Source: Priapulus caudatus (Eukaryota; Priapulida; Priapulimorpha; Priapulimorphida; Priapulidae). Taken from it: a DNA stretch of 64,000 nucleotides. Positions 36,106 through 48,845 of the stretch are shown piece after piece; within the stretch, counting starts at the first letter, position 1; every line of letters starts with the position of its first letter. Under the pieces are notes generated by a model, which did no database searches, had not been told where the DNA came from, and worked only from the letters and a program-made list of their open reading frames with translations. The stretch is from positions 654,825 through 718,824 of the forward strand of contig NW_014577133.1 of the NCBI RefSeq assembly GCF_000485595.1, read 5' to 3'. A program made the position numbers and the translations under genes.

Positions 36106-38280
36106 CTAGGGTCGCGTGTGCCGCTATAGCGGGAGCTATAGAATGCGCTAGATTTAAAATAGTGGGGAGGGGGGGGCTATTGTGCAAACGAGCAGACTGA
36201 ACGAGGGCGAGTGACAGTTTGAAGCACGTACTTACATCACGCTTTCTACCCTTTTAAAACTGCAAAATAACAATTAGTAATGAATACACGATGCTCTGAC
36301 ACGGTCTAGAGATATTAGAAATTCGATTGGGAAGAAAAAAAACGACGGACTTGCAGCACTGGTTAAAATACGAATAGAGACCTCATGTAGAGTACGTAGA
36401 ATTGAACTACCTACAGCGTATTTCTTTTGTGTCAGCTACCACACGTTCCGACATATCATTAACCTGTACCAATGAATTGTTGCCGTCTGTATAGGTATAT
36501 ATAAGTACATAGATATATCTAGCCAGAAACTTTGTATTTTCATAGGTATGCATAGAGGGGTAAGATCCTATTACACTGCTTACGTGATATATATAAATAC
36601 GTTACGCTAGATATGGTTTTTGCCTCGTATAAAATAAGGTATATTGTTTTAGTAATTATACGACTATTGAAGTATATTTCTTGACCCCTCGCTAATTTGC
36701 TAAATCCATATTCTCGAGTCTACTGTCGTCCAACTTCTGTTTTTTAAACTTTAAACTTAACTTTAAAAACTTAACTTAATTATATCGCCCACCCGTATAA
36801 GCAGCTGGTACGCGTTTTACGCTATTAGAACACTATAAAAAATAATGTGGTACATACAATAAAAACACAAATAAAATAAATGTAAATAGAAGCGCTCAAC
36901 AATGATATTGGAGATAATCAGACACGTCATTATCCATTCTTTCTGATGTGCAGTACCGTTAGAAAGCAGCTGTCCACCCAAACAGATGTACAGGGCTCCC
37001 TCCCTAACGGTTTCGTGCATGCAGGTGCAGTATGCGGCTATGCGCACTACAGATCCACGCCATTTACTACTACTAGCGCCACCACTGTGAGAAAAGCGCA
37101 ACTACATTCGCCGTATACTATAAGGCATCATAGAAGTTGTCTAGCGATAGTAAGTCTAGCAACAGCAGGAGCCGTGCCGCGTGCGTCTTGCCGTACTGAC
37201 TATAATATACCGAATAATCGGGCTTTAACTTAAACGCGGATAGGTTGGGGATAGGAACTGGACGCACGAGATTAGAAGCGTTTAATCATTTCATTGTCAC
37301 GACACGTCGTCACGTTTGCCTTAATAATCCATCACAAAGCCCCGCGACGACTTCACAACCCGTTGGCATATTTAACAACTCGATATTAAAATGAGCAAAT
37401 TACGCGCCAGGTGTCGCGTCGGATTCGAGCGTGCGTGTGTCGTAACAATATCGTCAATCAGTTCAGCTGCACCGTGTAAAGACAAAAGCCATTGTTAATG
37501 CGAAGTGGCAGCTCGGTGACACGGCCAGCAGCACGCCAGTTTATTACGTCGACTAGCGTTACTGGCCCTTTATTCCATGCGTTTATCCGAAACGGGGTTG
37601 AAGTGTAAAGCAAATACCCCCACCCACCCTGCGTGCACCACCAGGACGCGTGAATAGGAGAGTTATAGTATAGCATGTGATAGTGAAAGATGGGATAGAC
37701 AAACCGACGCTGATATACGGCCGCTATGTTGAATCGCGTATCTTGTTAACAAAAGCGACAGCGATGCCAATATGTACATGTAGTTATTGATCATTCATAC
37801 GTGCGTGCATACATGCACGCACGCACTAACACGCACGAACGCGTGTACTCACGCGCACACAGACACGCTAACATTTTCGTCGTCGAAGGACGGCTGTGAG
37901 GTGAGTGATATATTGTACCTATTTAATCTTGGCACACGCCCGTGCCACACGTACACCTAAATATACATCGCCTAGCAGTCCCGCCCCCTATATTTACATC
38001 TCATTGCCTCTCGCCTTTCTGCCAATTCAGTTCGTTACGCGGTCAAACAGGTGTGTTTGAGTTTCTTCTCAAGTCTGACCACTGGTCACTTCAAAGTCAA
38101 TACGTCGTTAGCAGCGCGTTATTTTGGCCGACGCGACGGCGTCGCCCCCAATATTTACATCCGGTAGTTTTGTTTGCGATACGTTTTGGTCAGTGCAGAC
38201 GGACACGTACCGCGGATTAGCGACGAGCCCCGCCAGACCACGGTCCGGTGGATATAGCGTGTGGCTGACGGGTCGCTGCG
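36106..38280. other. Intergenic stretch upstream of the CDK inhibitor
   Basis: AT-rich at 36230-36950, then mixed. No exon was recognised. Two copies of a cgcccccwatatttacatc segment (about 37981 and 38140) are the only repeated feature noticed. Confidence 0.45.
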
Positions 38281-38618
38281 TGCGCGTGCGTGTTTGTGCG
38301 CGTGTTTGCGCGTGCGTGTTTGTGCGCGTGTTTGCGCGTGCGTGTTTGTGCGCGTGTTTGCGCGGGCGTGTGAGTGTTGTGGTGTGGGGCGTCAGACGTT
38401 GTGGGTGCGTGTTTGCGCGTGCGTGTGAGTGTCGTGGTGTGGGGCGTCAGACGTTGTGGGTGCGTGTTTGTGCGCGTGTTTGCGCGGGCGTGTGAGTGTC
38501 GTGATGTGGGGCGTCAGACGCTGTGGGTGCGTGTTTGCGCGGGCGTGTGAGTGTCGTGATGTGGGGCGTCAGACGCTGTGGGTGCGTGTTTGCGCGGGCG
38601 TGTGAGTGTCGTGATGTG
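38281..38618. repeat. GC-rich minisatellite, unit about 55 bp
   Basis: First short GTGCGTGTTTGCGC units (38281-38370), then at least four higher-order copies of about 55-66 bp containing gtgwtgtggggcgtcagacg. The array runs into the assembly gap, so its true length is unknown. Confidence 0.9.
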
Positions 38619-39027
38619 NNNNNNNNNNNNNNNNNNNNNNNNNNNNNNNNNNNNNNNNNNNNNNNNNNNNNNNNNNNNNNNNNNNNNNNNNNNNNNNNNN
38701 NNNNNNNNNNNNNNNNNNNNNNNNNNNNNNNNNNNNNNNNNNNNNNNNNNNNNNNNNNNNNNNNNNNNNNNNNNNNNNNNNNNNNNNNNNNNNNNNNNNN
38801 NNNNNNNNNNNNNNNNNNNNNNNNNNNNNNNNNNNNNNNNNNNNNNNNNNNNNNNNNNNNNNNNNNNNNNNNNNNNNNNNNNNNNNNNNNNNNNNNNNNN
38901 NNNNNNNNNNNNNNNNNNNNNNNNNNNNNNNNNNNNNNNNNNNNNNNNNNNNNNNNNNNNNNNNNNNNNNNNNNNNNNNNNNNNNNNNNNNNNNNNNNNN
39001 NNNNNNNNNNNNNNNNNNNNNNNNNNN
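38619..39027. other. Assembly gap (409 N)
   Basis: Run of N lying between two different minisatellites. Very long frames of unknown residues across it have no meaning. Confidence 1.
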
Positions 39028-39400
39028 GCGTGTGCAGCATATGGTAAACAAGCCTGCTTGTGCAGCATTCGGTTAACAAACCTGCCTGTGCAGCATACGG
39101 TAAACAATCCTGCTTGTGCAGCATACGATAAACAACCCTGCCTGTGCAGCATACGGTAAACAAGCCTGCATGTGTAGCATACGGTAAAGAAGCCTGTCTG
39201 TGCAGCATACGGTAAACAAGCCTGCATGTGCAGCATACGGTAAACATGTCTGTCTGTGCAGCATACGGTAAAGAAGCCTGCATGTGCAGCATACGGTAAA
39301 CAAGCCTGTATGTGCAGCATTCTGTAAACAATTCTACCTCTCTAGCATACAAAAAACAAGCTTCCATGTGCAGCATACGGTAAACAATCCTGTAAACAAT
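39028..39400. repeat. 28-bp tandem repeat, about 13 copies
   Basis: Unit approximates gtgcagcatacggtaaacaa plus gcctgcat. Copies are contiguous with no spacers, more divergent at the right edge. Some copies differ systematically (ccttgcttg, gtctgtctg), indicating higher-order variants. Confidence 0.95.
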
Positions 39401-39800
39401 GCTATTCGGGTGTACCGTAAACAAGTTAACTAGTATTGCAGCTGTTACAGGCCAAAGGAAAGAGGCAGGCGGCGTAAGAGGGATACCGATGTTCTCCTTC
39501 CAGAGGATTTAGGCGGCGCACACAAATCGTTGCGAAGGGTAATTCGACAAACCTAACTTCGAATCAATTGCGCCTCGGAATTCCTAGCGGACATGCGTCA
39601 CTTTCATTTTCCGCTGTCGTAAGCTCGTGTGAACCAGTTTGCTTATGACCTGTTTTATTAATGAAAGATTAATAACGTACGTGTTTACACGGGCTTATTT
39701 TACCGCGGCTGTTGCGGTGTATTTCTTTGTGTGCTGATATAACGCAAACGCCCTATAGTTTTCTAGTTCTGCAACTTTTGCATTGGCGACTTGTTATATG
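39401..39800. other. Non-coding stretch, nothing recognised
   Basis: Mixed-composition sequence without exon or repeat signal. Confidence 0.45.
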
Positions 39801-39804
39801 ACAC

Positions 39805-39917
39805 CTCTCTCTCTCTCGCGCGCTCTCTCTCTCTCTCTCTCTCTCTCGCTCTCTCTCGCTCTGTCTCTGTCTCTGTCTCTGTCTCTCGCTCTCTGTCTCT
39901 CGCTCTCTGTCTCTCGC

Positions 39918-39963
<46 letters not shown>

Positions 39964-39994
39964 CTCTCTCTCTCTCTGCTCTCGTCTCTCTTCT

Positions 39995-40033
<39 letters not shown>

Positions 40034-40069
40034 GTCTCTGCTCCTCTCTCGATCGCGCCTTCATCACTC

Positions 40070-40102
<33 letters not shown>

Positions 40103-40125
40103 TCTCTTCTCTCTCTCTCTTCATC
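39805..40125. repeat. CT-rich microsatellite
   Basis: CT with CG and TGT interruptions over about 320 bp; yields 120- to 195-residue Ser/Leu or Arg/Glu frames on both strands that are artefacts. Confidence 0.95.
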
Positions 40126-40895
40126 GTACATCCATCAGCGTCGTTTCGTGAGAGATGCGACACATAAATTCTGGCTGCCAATCTACGTTGTATTTCCAGA
40201 TCCCGGTCGTTACAATCTGGCCAGCCGCTGGAGTGACCTGATCCACTGCGCCTTGGAATGCGGATTGCAGATTTGCGGATTCACTATTGTCTTCGGCCAG
40301 TCCGCCATCGCGATATTCGCATCACGCCTAGGCCTTGACGTTAATTTGACGCTGGTCGCATATGTGGGAGCTCGATAACCTCGCTTGCTACGACGTTTTT
40401 TACCTCGGCCTGGACACTGCGTCATCGGCCTGTTCCCCGCGTTCGGCGAAACATCAAAGCAGGGCGTTGGACGATGACAAGGAGCGTGCGGTTGGGGGGG
40501 GTCGGAATGTTGAGGGGCAGCAATGTGAGCGTTTACAATATCACCGCAAACAAGGTTTTGCGTCGCTGATGCTGCTGGCACGCGGAGCACGGATTTGTGC
40601 TTGGACCGTAAGCGCCGCAAACCTCTAATACACGATCGTTTCTTAAATTCTGCAGAATTGAAGCAAATTTGCGGTAGTAATAGACGCCGGCAGGCGGTGT
40701 TTGTGTGATTCTCTCTCATTCGCTCCCCTTACTGCACCTCATTGCAGTTTGGCTCCTCTTTTGCTATACCCCGCCCCTCTCCTGCCCGCACAGCTGCATC
40801 GCTCTCTCCGTTTGTATCGCCCCTCGCTTGGTTTCTCTCCCTGCCATCGCGCGCTCGCTTCTTGCCTCCTCCCACGCCTGGTCGCTCCATTCTGC

Positions 40896-40952
<57 letters not shown>

Positions 40953-41787
40953 CTGGCTCTCTCACGCCTCCCGCGGCGCTCGGGCGGACCCTAACAGCAG
41001 GGCTGGCTGCTTGAAGTCACACGCACCGTATCAAGAAAACATGAAACCATCGACAGGGTTTAGCCAACACCTTTTATGTGCTCTCGGTCTAGTATTTGTC
41101 TACTGAGGGCCGTCAAACGTCCATGGCAGCAGTAGTAGTACGCGCTGATTGAAATCGCACGTAGTATCGCCTGCGTACGGCTGTAAGACGATATGTCAGG
41201 CGGGCCGCGCGCCAGGCGGGCCGCGCCACGGTGTCGTCTCCCTCGCTGTCTTTGCGCGGCTCGTAATTCGTGCTCTAAACGAGTTAAGGCGCTTCTAATT
41301 GGTTTCTCCACGCGCCGGTGGCGGCGTCGCGCCCCCGCCGGCCTTTGTGACGCGCTCGCAACATTGGGTAACGAGCATCGAAAGGTGAGCGATGGCACAT
41401 CGTTACGGCCGCCCATGTCACCGCGCCGACGCGTTCACGGGATGCCATCCATCTGTCTGCTTGCCGGCAGGCGTTCATTACCGCCGCAATGTTTTACGCA
41501 TTGCCTGCGCGGCAACGTCATGGGTGTGAAGGCGGCGCCGAGCGTGCCCGATGGCCTTGCCCACCTGCGTGCGCTCGCTCTACGCGGCGGATCCGACGCT
41601 AATTGCACCGTTTTTGTTAGCAACTCTTTCGGCGCTCAGGCGGTCGGCGAGTGCAATTTGTTTTCTATTTTACTTTGCGCGACACCTGTAACTCTTACTT
41701 TACTGCTCACTCTTTCGCCGCACGCCTTCGAGCGTGTAGGTCGTGTGCTCCACTTCTATAATGGTGGCATATAGAAGCACCGCGAAT
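40126..41787. other. CpG-rich non-coding block
   Basis: A CT run lies at 40898-40948. The remaining sequence is complex, and 41170-41720 is strongly CpG-rich. The 193-residue plus-strand frame at 41193-41774 is Arg-, Ala- and Leu-rich, has no domain and is not called as a gene. Confidence 0.45.
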
Positions 41788-41900
41788 GCACTGAGCTGCG
41801 TAAAGCAATAGCTGCGTAAAACAAGAGCTGCGTAATGTACTGAGCTGCGTAAAACAAGAGCTGCGTAATGCACTGAGCTGCGTAAAACAAGAGCTGCGAT
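41788..41900. repeat. 33-bp tandem repeat, about three copies
   Basis: Repeated tgagctgcgtaaaacaagag units alternating with ctgcgtaatgcac. Confidence 0.9.
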
Positions 41901-41966
41901 GCGACGCAGACGCGTCTATACACACGTGCAGCTCGGAGCGCGGCTAACATGCGGCGATGCAATCGT

Positions 41967-42021
41967 ATCAGGAGTGTATAATATAGACTAGAGAATAGAG
42001 TCTATATTGTGCACTCCTGAT
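41967..42021. other. Compact 55-nt hairpin, 23-bp stem
   Basis: Arms 41967-41989 and 41999-42021 pair over 23 positions. On the plus-strand transcript the two non-Watson-Crick positions are G-U wobbles. The loop is 9 nt. Size and wobble pattern resemble a miRNA precursor core, but no lower stem extends outside the arms, so a tiny MITE is equally possible. Confidence 0.35.
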
Positions 42022-42173
42022 CTTATCTAATTAATATGAGTAAAATACCATAAAAAATCATCACGATTAGTTAGAGGATTTGACGTTTAGAGTTATTGTT
42101 AGGTATGAGTTTCAACGCCTTATATTACGGAAATAGTATCGACGAAAACAATGATACATGCGCGGGCGCGTGC

Positions 42174-42174
<1 letters not shown>

Positions 42175-42252
<78 letters not shown>
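42175..42252. repeat. GT microsatellite
   Basis: Pure GT run of about 70 bp. Confidence 0.95.
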
Positions 42253-43252
42253 CGTGCGCTGCCGTCACATTATCGTTCATGTATAAATGTCAATATCTTA
42301 GTTCATCATTGGCCCGCGGTCGTAATCGGTAATCGGTGTCCTAGCTATACGATATACGTAACAAAGAAACGGCAATAGTTTGTTGGCGTCGTGACGTTTC
42401 GGGTTTGACTCCTGACGTCTCGGCGTAGCAATTCCTCTCCCATTCATAGCGAGTAATCATATAATTGATTAATAACAGTTAAATCGATAGGAAGGCATCG
42501 ATTTTCAGCGTGCCTCGCTTTGTCCACCGATGATGTATGAGCATTATAGAGATCCACTATAATGCTTTGTGAATATTATCATGCCGTGGGAAAATTATTC
42601 AAAGAAACAGCTGACTATCGCGAGTAACGGTGCAAATCAGCCATCCCCATTCTAGAGGCAACCAGGTGTTTGGACAGGGAATGCGCGCGATGACATGCAT
42701 AAGCTTGTGCAAATATCACGAACTTGCTTATATTTCTAACACATTTCATAGGCATTTTCTCGTAATTCATACAATTTTGCTAGTGTTTGCAAAAATATAC
42801 TTACAAAGGTTACATAAATAGTTTGCATAAAATGTACTAAGCTGCACACAAAGTGTTATAATTTTGATATCAGATTATAATCCTTTCATTATACATTTAT
42901 AGCCATATTAATTATACACATGCACGCACGCACACGCAAATATACACACCACACACGTACACGCACACGCGCACATATACACACCACATACACGCACGCA
43001 CGCACGCACGCGCGCACACACACACAAATATATATATATATATATAGATAACGTGCTAGCCTAAAGGTCAGGATCATACTACCGTCTCGGTTATCTACTA
43101 AGCAAACATCTTTGGATTTTTGCGGGTGCTGAGTATGCATACTAAATGCAAGCTCTATGTAGCAAGCAAAATCTTCTTATCGAGGAACTGTCGAATCGTC
43201 TGTAAACATTAATCGCAGTGTATCGCCAGTTTGCCGTATCATAACTGCAGTG
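42253..43252. other. AT-rich non-coding stretch
   Basis: Contains a small hairpin (agcattatagag / actataatgct, 42540-42565) and a CA/GCAC microsatellite at 42918-43025 followed by an AT run. No exon recognised. Confidence 0.5.
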
Positions 43253-44532
43253 CCCTTCACATATCGGCTCCCAAATACTGTAAGACGCTATGATAACGAA
43301 ATTGGTCCGTGTATATACCGTCTTTTCGTTTTTCTTACTTCAAAACAAAACACGAAAAACGGTAAGCGATAAACGAATTCGTTGTCCGTTTTTCTCGCAC
43401 AACAACGATAAACGGTAAAGGAAATACGAATTCGTTTTTCGTTTTTCGTACCGTCAAACGGAAAACGAGTGGCGCTGCAGTCGACTCAGCGGTGCCATGC
43501 ATATGCCATCCACCATAGCATCCACCAGTAGTGATTCTGTCTGCTCTGTTCGTCAGCCATTGAACCAATCGAACATGGCATGTTTAGAAGAATTCCACGG
43601 ACTCATAAAAAACTTAAAGGAATAATAGGTCCATTGATTATGCAATGTTGACGAATGCTAGAGTAACTTACTGGCACCTTGTGTAGTTAATAAGTACATT
43701 ACCAATTATAGCCAAACGCGTATTAGTTTGTCCAATATCACTGCTGGTTACTAAGAAATGTCTAATTGAAATCTGCAGTCCAAAAATCAGTTGTTTACAG
43801 GTTCAAACCGCTGCCGGCGAAGCGGGTGTGATACAGATTTATAGAGCACCGGACATTTTCGCACGCATGCTCGGCCGTACGCAATGCTATCATCAGTGAT
43901 TTCGTAAACATGGACGCTCGTGATAAGGAACTTTTTGTCAAGGCTGTCCACGTGCGTCCGTGATTAGTACGTGTGTTTTACTCTATTTCCATGTTTAGTC
44001 CGTGGCCGTGGTTACACCGCTGACACCTCCATTTCATCTGGCGTCCAAAACACACGGGCCGCACAAATGTTTACGTCATCGCTTGACTCCTGGATGACAT
44101 TTACGGCACGTAAATGATACGTTGATACATATCAACAACCGATTTCAAGTCTTGTTTGTAATGTAACCAGCAGTGATATTGGACAAACTAATACGCGTTT
44201 GGCTATAACGTAATGCACTTATTAACTACACAAGGTGCCAGTTACTCTAGCATTCGTCAACATTGCATAATCAATGGCCATATTATTCCTTTAACTACAC
44301 AAGGTGCCAGTAACTCTAGCATTCGTCAACATTGCATAATCAATGGACCTATTATTCCTTTAATAGAAATTCAGCATATGACACACGCGCAGGTAGCAGA
44401 CTACAGGTAACACACGTACGAATCATCACTGTCTCGGCTAGTTAATACCCCTCGGCTAGTTACTAGTATGTCCTTCACATATCGGTTCCCAAATACTGTA
44501 ATAGACGATATGATAACGAACTTGGGTTCGTG
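43253..44532. repeat. Direct repeat pair bracketing a transposon
   Basis: A segment of about 60 bp (ccttcacatatcgg, then cccaaatactgtaa and gatatgataacgaa-like) occurs at 43253-43312 and again at 44470-44532 in the same orientation. The TTAA-flanked element lies between the copies, so the region probably arose by duplication or nested insertion. Confidence 0.7.
43618..44359. mobile_element. Non-autonomous DNA transposon with TTAA target duplication
   Basis: TTAA at 43614-43617 and 44360-44363 flank a 742-bp element. Left arm 43618-43751 begins aggaataataggtccattg and is matched in reverse complement by 44163-44290. The outer 69-70 bp of the right arm is then duplicated (44291-44359), and a TTAA lies at the internal junction (44291-44294). 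The interior shows no transposase. TTAA duplications are typical of the piggyBac and Kolobok superfamilies; the AGG ends fit Kolobok slightly better, but this is inference. Confidence 0.8.
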
Positions 44533-44960
44533 TTTGCATGCGTACTACGTGCGTAGATGCATCGCACTATAATTATATCAAATGCTAGATAAAGCAGGAC
44601 ACAGGTAGATGATGATGGTTAACGCAAATAGACGAATTCGGCTTGGATAGATCTGATAACGATGTCGATTACCATAATAGAAATACGAGAGACAAACATG
44701 AGAATGCATGCTCATTTTATGTTGGAAACATAGCGAAGCTATATGGAATTTTAAATTTTATTTTATGCAAAAGAATTATTACTGTCCAGCTAAGCGTTGA
44801 ATTCCGTGAGAAAAATATAGTAAATGTTAAATGCGTGCGCATACACAAGGCATAGCTCCAATCAAATCTTATACGCATGAAATACAAAATAAAAATAAAA
44901 ACACACGGATGGCCGAAAGAACGCGCGAACGCACGTACATAATCATTATCACAACATGCG
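44533..44960. other. AT-rich non-coding stretch
   Basis: No exon recognised. Confidence 0.4.
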
Positions 44961-45525
44961 CACGCACATTCTCACACACACGCGCACGGTCGTACGCACG
45001 CGGGCACACACAGTCACACGCGAACGCACGAACGTACGCACGCAGCACATACTCACAACACACACACACACACACACACACGCACGCACGCACGCACGCA
45101 CGCACGTATGTACTCACGCATGAACATACAAACACGCGCAAATTTGATCCTACAGTTTGAGGTGTGTATACATTCTATCCCGCGCTAGTTCGGACTAAGT
45201 TAGCATCCCAAATTGAGGTGGGCCAGGCCCGCTTCAAAGCGTGCTAAGTTATCCCGCGATATATTGGTTGTATACGCAATTTGACAATTACAGCGGCGGT
45301 GTAGCAAAATGCGCGATTAAGCCCGAAACATCACAATGAGCAATGTGACGCACGCACGCACACACACACGCGCGCGCGCGCTAGCGCACCACCCACCAAC
45401 CACCACCACCATGCACCACCACCGCCGCACGCTCGTTCGTGCCCGCAGTTATACATGCATACAGGCCAGACGGCGGGAGAGAGAACGCACGAACACACAC
45501 ACACGCACGCACACGCACGCACACA

Positions 45526-45557
<32 letters not shown>

Positions 45558-45670
45558 CACATCTGGAGTCTGCCAACCTTTTATGAGCAGACCCCCCTCC
45601 CCTGGCGCACACACACGTACATTTAAACACACACATGCGCTCTTACGCACACACGCACGCGCGTACACAC
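44961..45670. repeat. CA, CGCA and CACC microsatellite cluster
   Basis: CA/GCAC runs at 45055-45110, 45350-45385, 45490-45565 and 45605-45670, with a CACCAC stretch at 45388-45425. Overlapping frames on both strands are repeat artefacts. Confidence 0.9.
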
Positions 45671-46251
45671 GCCCTGGGACGCTGAGCAAGCCACGAGCAT
45701 TGTCCGCATGAGACAAAACTCCGCTCTAATCACAATACACCGCGATCAACTCGCCTAATTTTGTGCAGCATTCCGGAAAATCGGCGCATACCGAACACGT
45801 GCTCTGTGTGTCTCTATGTAAGCATCTAATAACCACCATCTAGCTGTAGGTAAACATAAAGGCTCTCCCCCTTAAACACAGGAGCACCGCAGCGCGTGCG
45901 TCTCTCTATAACGCCCGTCTATTTGCGCGCACGTTCCTACACGCAGTGTCGCATCTTTATGCTTGCGCACTCGCTGAGTGCTCTCGCGCGCACAATTAGA
46001 CTAGATAATGTTATTGTTACGGGACGTATTGTGAGAGGCCGCTGCGCGGCGTGTGGCGGTGGCCGCACCAGCGGTCCGCTAAAGGCAAGCGGGGCGGCGC
46101 ACGGTGGCGAGCACCTGCTGATGCTTGTCACGCGTCGTGTACGACTAATGATGCCTTTATCTTGCTGCTGGTGTCCCGCGTGTGGTAACGCGCCGGCGTC
46201 TGTCCGCCCCCCCCACGCCGAGTCCCTCCTGCGTGTGCCGTATGTGACCGT
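45671..46251. other. Non-coding stretch, nothing recognised
   Basis: CpG-rich patch at 46020-46240. The 151-residue plus-strand frame at 45896-46351 runs into the 52-bp tandem repeat and has no domain. Confidence 0.45.
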
Positions 46252-46610
46252 CAGATTTACAGTTATATGTTGTGGGAACGAGAGACGCAGTTTTCGTGAT
46301 AGACAGATTTACAGTTATATGTTGTGGGAACGAGAGACGCAGTTTTCGTGATAGACAGATTTACAGTTATATGTTGTGGGAACGAGAGACGCAGTTTTCA
46401 CGATAGACAGATTTACCGTTATATGTTGTAGGAACGGGAGACGCAGTGTTCATGATAGACAGGTTTTTCTGTTCGATCGAAGGAACAACATGTACGTTTT
46501 CTATGATAGTCCGTTTTTCTGTTAGTAGGAAGGTACGACAGATACAGTTTCCACGCTAGATAGATTTTTAGGTTAGCCTGTTGGAACGTCGTCAGACGTA
46601 ATTTTCGGGA
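46252..46610. repeat. 52-bp tandem repeat with one-sided decay
   Basis: Copies start at 46252, 46304, 46356, 46408 and 46460, unit beginning cagatttacagttatatgtt and ending cgtgatagac. The first three are nearly identical. The later ones, with at least two more to about 46610, diverge progressively. Confidence 0.92.
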
Positions 46611-48383
46611 TATTTCTTCACTGTCTTGCGGATACGGTCGCCCCTTTCTGTGTCAGACAAGCAGATTCTCCATCTGCTCAAATGAATGACAAATTTCCTC
46701 GTGCTACGAAAATAAATGATTTCTCAGAACGCTGTTTCGACCAGTATAAGATGACGAATTTATCTGCTGTGTGAAGTATCACTTGTGCACGCTTTTCTAT
46801 TTGCAGGAGTAATTTTTCGTTTACTCTCCCCCACATCTCTATTGGTGCTTTTCTCTCTCATTAGATCAAAAGCCGTCCTGTTATGACAGTAACGTATCAT
46901 AATGCAATGAACACCGTTTCGAGTCACTCCAGCCTATCACATGTGGAAAGCAACATTAGCGAATCATATCTGATTATGAATCAATAGTTAAGGATATAAG
47001 TTCATCTATATTTCGGAAACAAAACGGTACACACAAATTCATACCGTGACTGCACGCGTGTCTATTGATCAAAACGGCGCCTCAAAATCATCATGGAAAG
47101 TAATTTACGACTGATCTGGAATAAATAACGGTGTACAAAAAAAGAAAAATCCGAAACCCAAGAAAAAATATGGACACGAATAAATTAACGCTACACAATC
47201 CTGACGACAGCTAGCAATTACAAGCAGTAACACTAGAGTCTAGACATCTAGTATTAACAGTCTTGCTACGTTGAATAGTAGCAAAAGTTCACAGATGAAC
47301 ACATTTGGCAACACCTGATCACAGCATCCAACCATGAAATTTATATTACAACCGATCAAAGCATCCTATCACAGCATCCAATCACAACGTCTACTTGCAA
47401 GACCCAATTAAGGGAACACATTACAAATCCCAACCAAAGCAACTGATCGCAACATTCCACTGCAATATATCTGATTTGCAAAGCATACGTCAAACATTCA
47501 AAACGTTTACGGTCTAATCAACATCTTAGAACCTATCACGTGAGTTTGCAATTCCACGACTAGGAAAATGATAGACAGATATATTATCTGACAGATGATA
47601 CTTTGAATGCCTCTTTTACTTTTAACTATATATAATGGTGTCGTGGGAATAGAACTGGGACTTAGATAGGCATAGTAGTAACAGTATGTAGTAGGTTATG
47701 TAGGTGTATGTGTATAAGTAGGTGTGTGCACATATCTTGTGTAAATTTGCTATATGGTAAAAAAGGCTGAATCTTGATAGTCGATAGTTTTGGCAGTAAT
47801 GTGGTTATTTTCCCACCTGCACTGTCAGCCTGTTGGATGGCATAGTGGATCAAATACAGTATTAATAACAGCTGCAGCTATTATTACCATGTTGCCTGCA
47901 CTACTACAACATATGACAATATACATGGATCAAAAAGCAATATAACACATTTGTTATATTGCATCTGCTGCACCTAGGTCGCTACAGCAGTGGTTGAAAC
48001 ATGCATAACACGGCGTTAGCTAGCACGGGGTGGAGTCCTTTTGTATCAATAAACATTCGCGTGAAGCGTTCGTTATATTACACTTACGTGATGGGGAAAC
48101 CACTGCTCACTTACACCATGTGCTGCCATCTTTCGGTAGCAATAAGCACAAACAAAACTTGCGACAAAACTAGTTTAGAATTCAGAGTATATATAATGTC
48201 CCTCGAATTTACCAGGCACAGACTGGCATGCTACGATAGCAGACAGCGAGGGCATTTCAACGATGTCTACACAATTATTTCCTAATGGTTGCAAGGTTAC
48301 TGGTGAAAATGTTCACCCAATGATAACTAGGATATGTGCATCCACACCACTACATTAAAGTAGTACAGCAAACAAACAGCACG
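46611..48383. other. AT-rich non-coding stretch 3' of the UHMK1-type gene
   Basis: No exon recognised. A 94-residue plus-strand frame (48001-48285) has no identifiable domain. A small perfect hairpin (gcaatataac / gttatattgc) lies at 47937-47962. Confidence 0.45.
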
Positions 48384-48389
48384 TTTATT
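48384..48389 (-). terminator. Candidate polyadenylation signal of the UHMK1-type gene
   Basis: AATAAA on the minus strand, about 457 bases past the stop codon. It is the first canonical hexamer noticed downstream on that strand; use is inferred. Confidence 0.35.
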
Positions 48390-48845
48390 GATATTTCGCC
48401 TTCTATGCCACTGTACCGATAGATGGTTGATATAAAAACACAAGCAATGAAAGCATAAAGCAATAACAATGACGAACACTACCTGCTGGAAATTCATAAT
48501 CAGAGATAGGTTAAAAAAAGGAAAACACTATATACCTGAGTATAGCAACAGAGAGTTGAAAGAGCTCTCGGTTCACATCTGTCCCGGTATAAGAACGTTC
48601 CTGTCATAATGATTGTAAGCTGTAGAGCCGCTCACATTTGCCACTCTGTAAATAAAATATCTCATCCCTGAAGTACTGTACTAATGAGGGTTCACTACTT
48701 TCGGGAAGCAGTCAAAGTAGAAACGATAACTGTTGAAAAGCTCATTGGAAAGTAAGTGGATACCACTCACTTAGATATTGTGATTCCAATCTTCATGTCA
48801 TCAGCAGTACTTTGCCCATCTCGGTGTGCCATTGATGTACATACA

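Noticed and set aside
39028-39400. CRISPR-like regular repeats
   Set aside because: The 28-bp units are contiguous with no unique spacers, and the genome is eukaryotic.
38447-39424. Very long frames across 38.4-39.4 kb
   Set aside because: Most residues come from the N gap, the rest from two minisatellites.
39753-40378. Long open frames (up to 195 residues) on both strands
   Set aside because: They translate an interrupted CT tract into Ser/Leu or Arg/Glu strings; open in several frames at once.
41193-41774. 193-residue plus-strand frame in CpG-rich DNA
   Set aside because: No domain, strongly biased Arg/Ala/Leu composition and a competing minus-strand frame; GC-rich DNA has few stops by chance.
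43801-43830. Possible tRNA T-arm-like gttcaaaccgc
   Set aside because: No acceptor stem, D-arm or anticodon arm could be paired around it.
48001-48285. 94-residue plus-strand frame
   Set aside because: No recognisable domain or splice context; length is within chance expectation.
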